DNA from: Mucilaginibacter sp. SJ
GTDB taxonomy: Bacteria > Bacteroidota > Bacteroidia > Sphingobacteriales > Sphingobacteriaceae
Reading direction: 5' to 3'
DNA: 64,000 bases
Assembly (NCBI RefSeq): GCF_028993635.1
Contig: NZ_CP118631.1
Span: forward strand, 1,612,001 to 1,676,000
The notes under the pieces are model-generated. The model did not search any database and had not been told where the DNA came from. It was given only the letters and a program-made list of their open reading frames with translations. Position numbers and translations under genes: made by a program. This document shows, one piece after another, positions 7,685-17,900 of the stretch (positions are counted from its first letter, which is position 1; every line of letters starts with the position of its first letter).

Positions 7685-10666
7685 TTATTTAATGATCAAC
7701 AACCAGCCTTTACCTTTTTCAACCGGGATCCTGTCGTTCAGGCCAAATGTTTTGCCCGGCTGATAGCTTTTAATTTCCGGAGCAGTAATAGTTGCTTTTG
7801 CCGGGTCAATGCCTAATTTTTTCCAGTCGATATTTAACTGAAAATCAGTATCGGCATCTTCCCAGCTGGCAACGGCCACCATGGCAGCGCCATCTTTTTT
7901 GTAAACGGTGGCTATGACTTTGGCTTTGTCGGTTTTTACAGGATTATCGTCAACCCAGTAACCAATCATTTTTGTGCCTTTCATACCGAAATTATCCCAG
8001 GCTTTCCAGATCGGGCGCGGATCGGCGCCGTCGCTCCATGGCATACGGTTAGTCATGCCGTAAACCATGCCACGCCATTTATTACCGCCGCCTTGCAGCA
8101 TCTCACCCATTAAACCAAACGGAATCCCGCTCACTTCAGTCAGGAAGAAATCAGGATCATTTTTTTCATAGTCAAAATACTCACCAAACCATAAACGGTT
8201 CAGGTAAGGAAAATGCTCCATATACAGGTTAGCGCTGTTATTGAAACCGTCGCTTTTGTTGTACTGGTTAGCAGAGTGTAAGTCAATAATGCCGGGATGA
8301 CCATCTTTGGTTAACACACGCTTGATACGTTTCATCGTAACGCGGTCAAAAGCCACATCATCCAGGTAAATACCGTCTATACCCACGTTTTGGGTTAGCC
8401 AGTTCATACCTTCCACGTAGTAATTATGCCAGCGGTTCATACCGCTGTTAATAATAGCGGCATCCTTGATTTCAGGTACAAACCAGGCGGCAATATAGTC
8501 ATCGCCCACATGCTCCTGTAACCAGCTAAAACCTCCACCCTTGCCCGGCGAATATATCTCATGGCCTAAACTGCGCAAGGCAAAAGTTTCATAAGCGTGA
8601 TTTGATAACTCGCGGATGGTATTGTAAATCTTCACCTTTAACCCGGCAGCATGAGCTGAATCATCATAGGCCTTCATTTTTTTCCAGGCGATGAACGGAT
8701 AGTTGATAGTTGGATTTATTGCTGTGGCGTGGTGAATGTTGATAAGCGTTGCTCCAGCTTTTTTTATGGTATCAATAGGTTTGTACGCGTGATAAAATCT
8801 TGTAGCCCACTGAAAATCGGTATTGATGGTATGGAAAGGCGTTATCAATAAAGTGAAGTTATAATAAAGCTCATCACCTTTTTTCAGGTCGCGCTCGCCG
8901 CTGTAATTATTGGCCAATACCGCTTTACCGTCAAATGCCACTTTAATACCACCTTTGTTATCGTTACCCCATGAAGTTGGTAACAACAAAGGCTTTTGCA
9001 AATAGAAATTAGTATTCAGCGGACGGACATATTTCTCATCCCTTAATGAATATTGTAAGCCGCCATTCACATTACCTATCCAGGCACCATCCTGATTTTT
9101 ATGGGCTACATCCCATTTCCATTCAAAGTTTTCGGGGCGGTAACCACCTTTTTGACCAAGGCCCATCATATATTTGGCAAAATCCTTTTTAAAAGGAATG
9201 TGCATGGTAATATCTTTCAGGCTAACATCCTGCAAGGCTTTCACCTTTACAGTATAGGCCATAAAGCCGTCAAACTCCAATGAGGCAGTTACATCCATTT
9301 GTAAACTATCATTGGCGCTTATTGCCGTCCACTGAATTGTTCCTGCTTCTTTTTTGGTGAACTGTACGCCCTGGCTTTTCAGGTTTATCTTTTTTCCGGC
9401 AGCGTTGATAAAATGAAAGTGAATGCCCTCGGTAAGCAGGTTATTAGGCGCTGTGGCGTACTCGGTCATTTCGGGCGTGAAATAAGTCTGGATCTGTTTT
9501 GGGAAACCATCCTTATTCACTTCAATCTTGCGGCCTAACAAACTGATGGTGCTGCCGCTGATTTCAAGAGGTGTATATGGTGCAATAACGGTATTTTGTT
9601 GTGCCATGGTTGAGTTTAACCAGCCCAGGCGGGTCATTTTATACGGCTCGCTTACACCGCCATCTTTTGAAATTTTTCTATTTACTTTAACCGACAAAGC
9701 AATCGTTTTTGCAGGTTTCCCGTTAATACTGATGGTAGCTTTGCCGGTATAAACGGAAGGTAATATGGCTGAAGATACATCTACCCCGCACCATAAGGCC
9801 TGGATATCGCCTTTGGCCACGTTCACAACCTTAGTAAGTGGCTTAGCATCATAAGTGGTACCGCCGGTGTTAATACAAAACAGTTCCGAAGCCGAAATGA
9901 CTTTACCGGTAGCGGATTTCAGGTCGCTGAATGTTACCTGTACATTTTCGATATTTTGCAGCGCGTAAATGCCCAACTGAAATGCAAAGTTTTCGCCTCG
10001 CGCAGCTTCACCAGTATATTTATTCTGCGGACCAAGCTCTATCCAGCGTTGCGGCAAATCTTTGGTCATGTGGATGGAGTTCATCCTGTCTTCCGGAAAA
10101 ACCAAAAATGCCTCTGCTTTATGTTTACTAATCAAAGCTTCAGTTTCTGCTTTAGTAGCTATCACCTCCATAGGGTAAAAACTGTTAAAAGCATCTATCG
10201 ACTGAAACTCTTTTACCGAAGCTAAAGTAGCCTTACTATTTACAGCATTGAGCCAATCTGCCGAAGCTGTATTTTCGGGTTTTAGATAAACGCCTTTTGG
10301 ATAATTTGAGCGTCCCTCATTTTTATAAGGCATGTAATACACAAAGTAAGTGCCCTTGCCCGACGTTGGCTCGAAATACAATTCGCCACTTTCGCGGTTT
10401 ACTGTTCCGATTTTTACGTTGGTAATCTTTTGTCTGGTTTTAGCATCCTGAATAATGATCCGCTTATTTTCGGGCTCATTATCCCTGCGTCTCCAATTGA
10501 TCACTGCTTTAGCCACTTTACCTGTGCCATTAAAGGTCAACACCACACGATGGTTACCCAATGAATCGGCCAGCCAGCATTTATCGCAATTGGTATAAGG
10601 CACTTTTTGTGCCGAAGCAACAAAGCCCGATAAAAGGAAAGTGAGCGCTAAAAATTGTTTTTTCAT
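7685..10666 (-). CDS. Large exported putative glycoside hydrolase (GH123-like/DUF6067-type)
   Basis: A 993-residue protein with a Sec signal peptide (about 1-19, ending ASA-Q). The N-terminal region has the CDKCWLADSLGNHRVV block (27-42) and beta-rich segments to about residue 340; a beta-sandwich follows to about 610, then a probable TIM-barrel of about 280 residues and a C-terminal beta domain. In the barrel, DGIYLDDVAFDR (764-775) looks like a catalytic-acid strand, with D769/D770 as candidates. I recognise the overall pattern as the Bacteroidetes proteins annotated as glycoside hydrolase domain-containing (DUF6067/GH123_N), which is a memory-based match. GH123 enzymes are beta-N-acetylgalactosaminidases, which would fit the GH109 and NahK-like genes nearby, but substrate is inference. 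It is the last gene of the SusC-led operon. Confidence 0.72.
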   Translation of the reverse strand: MKKQFLALTFLLSGFVASAQKVPYTNCDKCWLADSLGNHRVVLTFNGTGKVAKAVINWRRRDNEPENKRIIIQDAKTRQKITNVKIGTVNRESGELYFEPTSGKGTYFVYYMPYKNEGRSNYPKGVYLKPENTASADWLNAVNSKATLASVKEFQSIDAFNSFYPMEVIATKAETEALISKHKAEAFLVFPEDRMNSIHMTKDLPQRWIELGPQNKYTGEAARGENFAFQLGIYALQNIENVQVTFSDLKSATGKVISASELFCINTGGTTYDAKPLTKVVNVAKGDIQALWCGVDVSSAILPSVYTGKATISINGKPAKTIALSVKVNRKISKDGGVSEPYKMTRLGWLNSTMAQQNTVIAPYTPLEISGSTISLLGRKIEVNKDGFPKQIQTYFTPEMTEYATAPNNLLTEGIHFHFINAAGKKINLKSQGVQFTKKEAGTIQWTAISANDSLQMDVTASLEFDGFMAYTVKVKALQDVSLKDITMHIPFKKDFAKYMMGLGQKGGYRPENFEWKWDVAHKNQDGAWIGNVNGGLQYSLRDEKYVRPLNTNFYLQKPLLLPTSWGNDNKGGIKVAFDGKAVLANNYSGERDLKKGDELYYNFTLLITPFHTINTDFQWATRFYHAYKPIDTIKKAGATLINIHHATAINPTINYPFIAWKKMKAYDDSAHAAGLKVKIYNTIRELSNHAYETFALRSLGHEIYSPGKGGGFSWLQEHVGDDYIAAWFVPEIKDAAIINSGMNRWHNYYVEGMNWLTQNVGIDGIYLDDVAFDRVTMKRIKRVLTKDGHPGIIDLHSANQYNKSDGFNNSANLYMEHFPYLNRLWFGEYFDYEKNDPDFFLTEVSGIPFGLMGEMLQGGGNKWRGMVYGMTNRMPWSDGADPRPIWKAWDNFGMKGTKMIGYWVDDNPVKTDKAKVIATVYKKDGAAMVAVASWEDADTDFQLNIDWKKLGIDPAKATITAPEIKSYQPGKTFGLNDRIPVEKGKGWLLIIK

Positions 10667-10729
10667 GAAATAAATTTAGTCAGTCTTTTTAAAAAGTTGT
10701 TTTAGGAATTATAATTCCTTTCCCGCCAC

Positions 10730-10830
10730 CGCTCGGCTCCAACCGGGTGGCAACTATTTTACGGCCTCCGGCCGCAGTGTTAAGCAGGCCAGAGGCCTGG
10801 AGATAGAGGTCACCCGGCTGGAGCCGAGCG
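10730..10830. repeat. Palindromic element with two internal hairpins
   Basis: Between the cytochrome and glycosidase genes lies a 101-base element bounded by 20-base inverted arms (10730-10749 and 10811-10830, 19 of 20 matching; CGCTCGGCTCCAACCGGGTG and near-complement). Inside are two further perfect hairpins: CGGCC-TCC-GGCCG (10762-10774) and CAGGCC-AGA-GGCCTG (10785-10799). It is much more GC-rich than the flanking DNA. The design resembles REP/MITE-like palindromic units; in an operon transcript it would fold into a cloverleaf-like structure that might attenuate or stabilise the message. Confidence 0.8.
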
Positions 10831-10843
10831 ACAGCGTTTTTTA

Positions 10844-11860
10844 TTAAATAGCCGGTGTTATCCCCTGGCCTTCCCAATAATCAATAATAGGTTTATATGG
10901 CCCATATTTATGCTGTTGCTCAGAGAAAGGATCTTTAAAGGGCCCTTTATCATAATCAATCGCTTTTTCTTCGTAATGCGGATAATCAACCTCCTTTGTG
11001 GTTTTAGGCAACGGGCGTTTATGCTTTTTATCATCATTAACAAATGCGGCGATATCAAGCGCCTGGGCATCGGTCAGGAAAGGTTTACCTTCTGCAGTTT
11101 TATCGTAAGGCATGTTGCCTTTTAGCCACTGCGCCAATTTAACCACACGGTGCATGCTTGAACCGGGACGATAAGCCAATAATCCCCAAACCGGCGGATA
11201 TTCGTAAGTTACATTATCAAAACGCATTTTGCCTTCGCCGTTTTTGGCATGGCAGCGCTCGCAGTTTTGCGCGTATAGCACTTCGCCCCTGTCTGATGAT
11301 GCCGCAACATCCGGCAGTTCGACTTCCATATTCTTTAACCCTTTGGCAGTTTTAGATATGTTTGACGAATCACTCAGAAATTTCAGGTAAGCCATGATCG
11401 AGATCATCTCCTTTCCATCCAAAGGTAAAGGTTTGCCCAAATTAGGGCGCATTACACAATTGTTGATGCGCTCGGCCAAAGACAAAATCCTTCCCTCTCT
11501 TGCCCTGTACTGCGGATAATCACGAAACGATCTTACAAGGTTAAAAGCATATGGCCTTGTACCGGCATCTCGATGACAGTTGGTACAATTCATTTTATTG
11601 CCGGTATATTGTCCGTTCACACCTTCGGGGCCAATATAGTATGCGGTATGCAACATCAACTCCCTTCCGTACCGCACGGCCGCGCCATATTTGCCACCCG
11701 GCATTTTGGTTGTATCTACGGAAACCATGTTATTCACAGCCGCTGAATCAGCTTTATTTGCCTCTTCGGCTTTGCTCCCGGTACATGACACTAACTGGGC
11801 AACGCTCGCCAAAGCGACTAACAACATCAGCAAAGCTATATATTGATATTTCTTTTTCAT
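10844..11860 (-). CDS. Dihaem c-type cytochrome, thiosulfate dehydrogenase (TsdA)-like lipoprotein
   Basis: A 338-residue exported protein with a lipobox (LVSC, C26) and two haem-binding CxxCH motifs, C92-TN-CH96 and C200-ER-CH204. The first domain matches TsdA-type thiosulfate dehydrogenases: NCTNCHRDAGTRPYAF, PQYRAREG, LAERINNC and GKPLPLDGKEMISIMAYLKFLS. In characterised TsdA proteins haem 1 has an unusual Cys axial ligand; C135 in ERINNC is the candidate here, and M250 (NMPY) may ligate haem 2. TsdA joins two thiosulfates to tetrathionate, or runs in reverse. The gene starts 9 bases after the sulfotransferase stop, an unusual partner for a SusC/SusD operon. Dihaem identity is certain; the reaction is inferred. 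Confidence 0.8.
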   Translation of the reverse strand: MKKKYQYIALLMLLVALASVAQLVSCTGSKAEEANKADSAAVNNMVSVDTTKMPGGKYGAAVRYGRELMLHTAYYIGPEGVNGQYTGNKMNCTNCHRDAGTRPYAFNLVRSFRDYPQYRAREGRILSLAERINNCVMRPNLGKPLPLDGKEMISIMAYLKFLSDSSNISKTAKGLKNMEVELPDVAASSDRGEVLYAQNCERCHAKNGEGKMRFDNVTYEYPPVWGLLAYRPGSSMHRVVKLAQWLKGNMPYDKTAEGKPFLTDAQALDIAAFVNDDKKHKRPLPKTTKEVDYPHYEEKAIDYDKGPFKDPFSEQQHKYGPYKPIIDYWEGQGITPAI

Positions 11861-11869
11861 TTTTAATTA

Positions 11870-13270
11870 TTATGGTTTTAAAAATGGATCAAGCTGTTCG
11901 TATTTTATAAAACCGGCGCGGTAAGTTGGTACCGATGTTTCCATCGTCCACTGTAATACGCCTTTATTATTTGCCAATACTACAATGTGCCTTTTGGAGC
12001 AGCATACCAGTGTTGTGGTATCATTGATCATGTAGGCGCTGCCCATACGGCCGTTAAAAATTTCTTTAGGTAGTTTGATGTGCATGGCAATAGTTGAGGT
12101 TCGATTTTTCTCATCAATCTTCATAACATACACACCCGACTGGTGTTTCTCGACCCCGTTATCAAAAAACATCAGGTTGCCCTGTTTATTGATATGAGCT
12201 GCGTGGGTCTGGGTAAAGTTGCAGTTGGCAGGCATAGCAACGGTACCACCCTTGCCAAATTTGTAAATCACTTTACCATTATGGGCATCAATCTTCCAGA
12301 TTTGTCCGTTGTTGTAAAATGACATCAAGTAATTGCCGTCGGTATCGTAACTCAAACTATTGGCATGCATCCAGTCTTTTTTGGTTTTCAGGATTTTTGG
12401 ATCTTTCAATGGGTCCATTACATCAAACACACTCCATTTATACAGCTGTTTGCCAGTTTTGTCCATCACCATAATACCATCGCCGTTAACTGTATCCTGT
12501 TTAGCGCCACCGACTGATGCAAGATCGATGATTCTCTTATCGACAAAAATGGTAACCAGTTGCCCTTTATCATTCTTCAGGATTTCGTGATGAATGGTTT
12601 GCTTGAAATCGCCTTGCCCTTTGGTGAGGTGTAGTAGCGTATCGCCAAGCATATTGACCTCCAGTATCTCGCTGCCGTAACTGGTAGGTTCGTCATTTCG
12701 GCCTAAAATAGAAAGCAGGGTTTTATCCTTTGTGAAATTGATCACTTTAAAACCCAGCCTGTCAATCATATGGTACCACCTGATTTGCCCTTTGGCATCA
12801 ACCAAAAACGCCACACCAGGTGCGTAACGCTTGTTGATAAGCATCAATCCATCATTAAACTGCGCAGGCAAGGTAGCTTTCGCGGCAATTTTTGCGTTGA
12901 ACTGTTCCTGTAAAAACAATGGCAACTCGTGCGATTTAAAAGTATGGGGTTTGCTTACCACCGTATCGCCACCATCTATAGTTACGATATGATATGAGTA
13001 GGTCGTATCAGGCAAAATATTGCAAAGTACAAGCTTATATGATGTGCCGTTACTGGTAGTAGTCGACCGGTATTTAACCGGCTGCTTGCCTTCTATCCAG
13101 TATTCGGCGTACAGATCAACAGGCTTGCTGGTCATAACATCAAGCTTAATTTTTAGCTCGTTATTATTATACAGGCCTATGTGAATTTCTTTTATCAGAT
13201 TACCACCAGAGCAACCACAGATGATCGAAATCAACAGCCCCTTCGCTAAAACTTTAAACCAATCCTTCAT
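11870..13270 (-). CDS. Arylsulfate sulfotransferase (ASST/AssT-like) lipoprotein
   Basis: A protein of 466 residues from the chosen start at 13270 (MKDWFKVLAK), which puts a lipobox (ICGC) right after the hydrophobic signal; the longer reading frame from 13312 only adds 14 residues before it. An N-terminal beta domain is followed by a beta-propeller. ASST enzymes transfer sulfate from a phenolic sulfate to another phenol through a sulfohistidine. The three family His blocks are visible: IHHEILKND (His227/228), DWMHANSLSYD (His302) and THAAHINKQGN followed by FFDNG (His356, likely the sulfohistidine). The SSR block after the second His, which carries a catalytic Arg in E. coli AssT, reads SFYNN here. 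It sits directly behind SusD. Confidence 0.82.
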   Translation of the reverse strand: MKDWFKVLAKGLLISIICGCSGGNLIKEIHIGLYNNNELKIKLDVMTSKPVDLYAEYWIEGKQPVKYRSTTTSNGTSYKLVLCNILPDTTYSYHIVTIDGGDTVVSKPHTFKSHELPLFLQEQFNAKIAAKATLPAQFNDGLMLINKRYAPGVAFLVDAKGQIRWYHMIDRLGFKVINFTKDKTLLSILGRNDEPTSYGSEILEVNMLGDTLLHLTKGQGDFKQTIHHEILKNDKGQLVTIFVDKRIIDLASVGGAKQDTVNGDGIMVMDKTGKQLYKWSVFDVMDPLKDPKILKTKKDWMHANSLSYDTDGNYLMSFYNNGQIWKIDAHNGKVIYKFGKGGTVAMPANCNFTQTHAAHINKQGNLMFFDNGVEKHQSGVYVMKIDEKNRTSTIAMHIKLPKEIFNGRMGSAYMINDTTTLVCCSKRHIVVLANNKGVLQWTMETSVPTYRAGFIKYEQLDPFLKP

Positions 13271-13357
13271 CACTAATTTTGTAATACCGGTTAAACAGTA
13301 AAGAATATACAACCCATTGAAGGCTGTATACTCTTTACTAATATTTGAATTTTATGC

Positions 13358-14878
13358 TTATTGTTGCCTGCCCGCATTATTCAGCTTAGGGTTGATATTA
13401 ACCTGGTTAAGCGGATATGGGAAATACTCGTCGCGCGGCAACTGTACGGTATTGGTTTGGCCAACACGTTTTAAGTAAGCGTTCACGATCACATCATATT
13501 TGCCAAAGCGCTTCAGGTCGGCCCTTCTTTTGCCTTCATAATATAGCTCCCAGCCGCGTTCCTGTAACAATGCATCGCGGAAAGTTGCCTGGGTCAAATT
13601 AGCCTGCACCAATAATTTGGCATGTGAGCGGCCTTTAACCTGGTTTACTAATGAAACAGCCTCTGCGGTTGGACCATTCAATTCGTTTAAAGCTTCGGCG
13701 CGACTTAATAACACATCAGCATAGCGTAAAACATCCACACTATGGCCATCATAGTAAGTGTTGGCCCCATTTGGATCGGCATACTTCATGGTTGCAACAT
13801 CCGGCATATACAATACTCCATCCGGAGCGGTAGCGCCCTGCGAAGGGGCTTGTTTGTGCGTTAAACCGTCAACACCCTGGTATTGGGTAAAGAACATTTT
13901 TTTACGATCATCTTCATCGCCGTAGCTGTTGTAAAAATCCCAGGTTACAGCGTAGTACTGCCACCTGTCGGTTAATACCGGATGGCTTAGCGGACCGAAG
14001 TGGTTCAATAATTCGGTGCCATTAACGTTAGCATCGCTCAATACCGAGAAGATATTTTCAGCACACCATGTGTTTGATTCTTTAAATAAACCTTCGTAGG
14101 TTGGATATAACTGGTAAATACCCAGGTCCATTACCTGTTTAGTTAAATCAGCAGCTTTTTGCCATTGGTGCTCACGCAGATAAACCTTAGCCAGCAGGAA
14201 CATCGCCGCACCTTTGGTGGCCCGGCCAACATCGTTAGTTGTGTAGATATCACTTTTGGTGTAATCTTTAGGCAAAACATTGATGGCGTTTTGCAGATCG
14301 CTGATCATTAACGCGTCAACATCTGCAACAGAGCTTGGCGCAGTTTGAGCTTTATAATCCGGGTTGGCTATATCTTTTTCGGTGGTCAAGATCACTGGTC
14401 CCCAGGCATCAGTAAGGTCAGAGTAAGCTATAGCACGTAAAAATTTCATCTCGGCTAAAAACTGATTTTTCTGGGCATCTGTAATACTTTTCATTGCCGA
14501 AATATTATAGATAGCGTTATTGGCGTTGGCCACCAACTTATAGATCTGCCTGTAATCTTCAGCTATCAAACCATTGGCCGAGTTCCATTGCACTAATGAT
14601 AACTGCCCCGGGTCGCCGGCGTAGCTACAGTGGCCTACATCCGTGGTTAAATCGGTAAGGGCGAAGTGCCTTACCGTCCAATAATCAAAATTGTCACCAA
14701 CCGCCGGACCTTTAAGCCGCGCATAAACAGAGTTGACCGCTGCAATAGCATCCGATTTGGTTAAAAATGCGTTTTGACTTGTTAAGCTGCTGTATATTTT
14801 AGGCTCGAGATTGGTTTTATTACACGAAAACTGTGTAACTACCGCCGCTGCTAAGAGTAGAATATTATATTTTTTCAT
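13358..14878 (-). CDS. SusD/RagB family outer-membrane lipoprotein (locus A)
   Basis: A 506-residue nutrient-binding lipoprotein that caps the SusC channel on the cell surface. It has a lipobox (QFSC, C19), the N-terminal SusD-like helical region with the AFLTKSDAIAAVNSVYARLKG start, the central GRATKGAAMFLLAKVYL TPR-like block, and the C-terminal LLSRAEALNELNG and LLQERGWELYYEGKRRADLKRFG blocks typical of RagB/SusD proteins. It lies 40 bases downstream of its SusC partner and upstream of the sulfotransferase. Ligand is unknown. Confidence 0.95.
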   Translation of the reverse strand: MKKYNILLLAAAVVTQFSCNKTNLEPKIYSSLTSQNAFLTKSDAIAAVNSVYARLKGPAVGDNFDYWTVRHFALTDLTTDVGHCSYAGDPGQLSLVQWNSANGLIAEDYRQIYKLVANANNAIYNISAMKSITDAQKNQFLAEMKFLRAIAYSDLTDAWGPVILTTEKDIANPDYKAQTAPSSVADVDALMISDLQNAINVLPKDYTKSDIYTTNDVGRATKGAAMFLLAKVYLREHQWQKAADLTKQVMDLGIYQLYPTYEGLFKESNTWCAENIFSVLSDANVNGTELLNHFGPLSHPVLTDRWQYYAVTWDFYNSYGDEDDRKKMFFTQYQGVDGLTHKQAPSQGATAPDGVLYMPDVATMKYADPNGANTYYDGHSVDVLRYADVLLSRAEALNELNGPTAEAVSLVNQVKGRSHAKLLVQANLTQATFRDALLQERGWELYYEGKRRADLKRFGKYDVIVNAYLKRVGQTNTVQLPRDEYFPYPLNQVNINPKLNNAGRQQ

Positions 14879-14918
14879 TTGATTTAAATTTTGTTGATCC
14901 TTTAAAAGGATAATTTCA

Positions 14919-17900
14919 TTAATGGATAGATGCCTTAATGCCGAATGTTATGGTTCTGAATGCCGGGAACGAGTTAAAGTCTAAGCCGCCACCGGTAGCA
15001 CCAGAATGCACGTTAACTTCCGGGTCGGTACCTTTATAGCCGGTAATTGTCCATAAGTTTTGTGCTTCTGCATAAACCCTTATTCCCTGTAAAATTTTCA
15101 GATGCTGAAACAACGATGCAGGGAAATTATAAGCCAGCGTAAGCGACTTTAAACGGACATAAGAAGCATTTTCAACAAAACGTGAGTTTACGTAGCTACC
15201 GTAAGTACTCAGGTAATAACCTTCGCGCGGGATTGACGTATTTTCGTTTTTACCGACAACAAACCTGTTCAATGCAGCAGCACCCGTGGTTGACTCTAAT
15301 ACCATGGCGTTCATGTTATACAGGTAGTAATCAAATGCTCCCTGAAAAAATATACCCAGATCGATGCCTTTATAATGAAAATCGTTACCAAAACCAGCCA
15401 TATAATGCGGGTTAGAGTTGCCCAGATAAGTACGGTCGGCCGGGGTGATTACACCATCACCATTAACGTCTTTATATTTAGGGTCTCCTGCCTTAGAATT
15501 TGGTTGCGGAGTATATTTTTCGCCGGTTTTCACTACCCCTTCGTAAACATAGCCATATAGCTCCCCTAATTCAATGCCAGGCACAACCCTTGTAAATTCC
15601 TGTCCGGACACAGTACCGCTTGGGTTTGCAGTATTAGTACTGATCACGGTTACTCCCGGACCTAAATCCAGTGCCTTTTGCTTATTGTAAGCAAAAGTAA
15701 CCGTACTGTTCCACGACAGATCTTTACCACGCACATTGTTGGTATTTACAGAAAGCTCGATACCACGGTTTTGGATTGCGCCACCGTTTACATATTGATT
15801 ACTGAACCCCCATTGCTGACCTATAGGGATCTGAATTAACAGGTCGGTTGTTTTTTTACTGTAATAGTCGATACTTGCATTAATACGGCCATTGGCGAAA
15901 CCCATATCCAAACCAACATCAAACTGCCTGGTGCTTTCCCATTTTAGATTAGGGTTAGCCAGTGTTTTTGGTTCTATCCCTGTTTGAAGATTACCGGTTT
16001 CATTCAGTACTACACCATAAGGTCCAAATGTTGAAAGATATAAGCTCGCAGGGATACGGTCATTACCAGTAACACCGTAACTAACACGTGCTTTTAAGTT
16101 TGAGAAGGTATTCAGATCTTTTATAAAATCATCATCGGTAAGTTTATAAGCTACTGCGCCCGCGGGGAAAAAACCCGAACGCTTGTTTGAACCGAAGTTT
16201 GACGAACGGTCGTCACGATAAGAGAACGAGGCTAATAATTTATCCTTATATGCATAATTAAACCTTGTAAAATACGAGGTTAACATGGCCTCTGCCTTAC
16301 TGCTGCCATAACCATTTACCAATGATCCGGCACCAAGGTTGTAGTATAAAAATGCATCGGTTGAGAAGCCTTTAGCACCGGCACTTAGTCCTTCGGTAAC
16401 ATCTTTTTGATTTGATGTACCTAATAAAACAGTGAAGTCATGATCCTTAGCGATGTTGAACTTATAGGTAAAGTAATTTTCAACTATCCATCTGAAAGCT
16501 GATGATGTTTGCTCACTGGCAACACCGCCCTGCTTAGCACCTGCGATGGTAGTAGTAGGCAGGTACTGGCCTGCTGTAGTTTGAGTGTATTCGGTACCGG
16601 CTGTAAGGTGATAGGTTAAACCATTGATAATCTTATAATCTAACCCGATATTGGCATTGACCAATTTATTGCCACTGTTGTTTGTTGGTTCCAAAAGGCC
16701 GGCCAGCGCATTGGTTTTTGTACCCTGGGTAACATAATAATTGTAAGTACCATCGGCATTATATGGATTAACGTTAGGTGGTGCTGTCAATAAACTAAAT
16801 AATGGCGCAGTTATGTCTCCAGAGTACGATTGCAATGTCGAACTTGAGCTGGCACCATAAAAATTAGCGCTGATCTTTAGGTTTTCATTCATTGTTTTCT
16901 CAGCACCTATCCTTGCAGTATATCTTTCAAAACCGGTATGCTGCAACACACCAACCTGTTTAATATGATTACCCGCAACATATATTTTGGAACCCTGATC
17001 GCCGGCGCTTAAGCTGATACTTTGATTTTGAACAGTAGCATTCCGGGTTGCCAGTTTTAACCAGTTGGTATTGGCTACCTTGAAACTTGAAGGATATGGC
17101 TGAGGTTTGCCATCTTCCAGTGCTGTAGCGTTTTGGATATCGGTATATTGCTGGCCGGTTAACAGGTCTGGCTTATACCTTAGATATTGTGTACCGCCTG
17201 ATATATCCGCATCCAAAGAAACTTTGCCATTCTTACCTTTTTTTGTGGTGATCAACACAACCCCGTTACCGCCTCTCGCTCCATAAATAGCCGTTGCCGA
17301 AGCGTCCTTAAGCACCTGGATATCCTCCACATCATTAGGGTTAACCTGGTTGCCATTATCGCTGATGAAGCCATCAACAACATATAGTGGGGATGTTGAG
17401 GTATTAATAGAGTTACCACCTCTCACAGTGATATTGATTCCGGAACCCGGCGCAAAACTGGCCTGCTGAACCTGCACACCTGCTGCTTTGCCCTGAATGG
17501 CCTGACCGATATTGGTTGTAGTACCGCCAAGTGTAAGGTTATCGCTTTTTATAGAACTGATTGAACCGGTAAGGTCACCTTTTTTTACAGTACCGTAACC
17601 TACAACAACTACTTCGTTCAGTTTATTCAGGTCTTCCTGCAAAGTGATGGTGATATCGGTTGAGCTACCCACAGATACTTCCTGAGGTTTATACCCTACG
17701 TAAGAAACAACCAATACTGTCGAACTGCCCTTTAGTGTAATTTTGAACTTACCGGTAACATCGGTTGTAGTGGTATTTTTGACACCTTTTTGGGTAACGG
17801 TAGCGCCAATTACCGGGCCGTCTTTATCTTTTACGCTACCGTTGATTGTTGTTTGTGCATTGGCAAGTATCGGCAATAATAGTAGCAGGCAACAGCACAT

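Noticed and set aside
10689..10877. A 62-codon open frame on minus between the cytochrome and glycosidase genes
   Set aside because: It overlaps the cytochrome 3' end and is made almost entirely of the palindromic element; no protein-like features.
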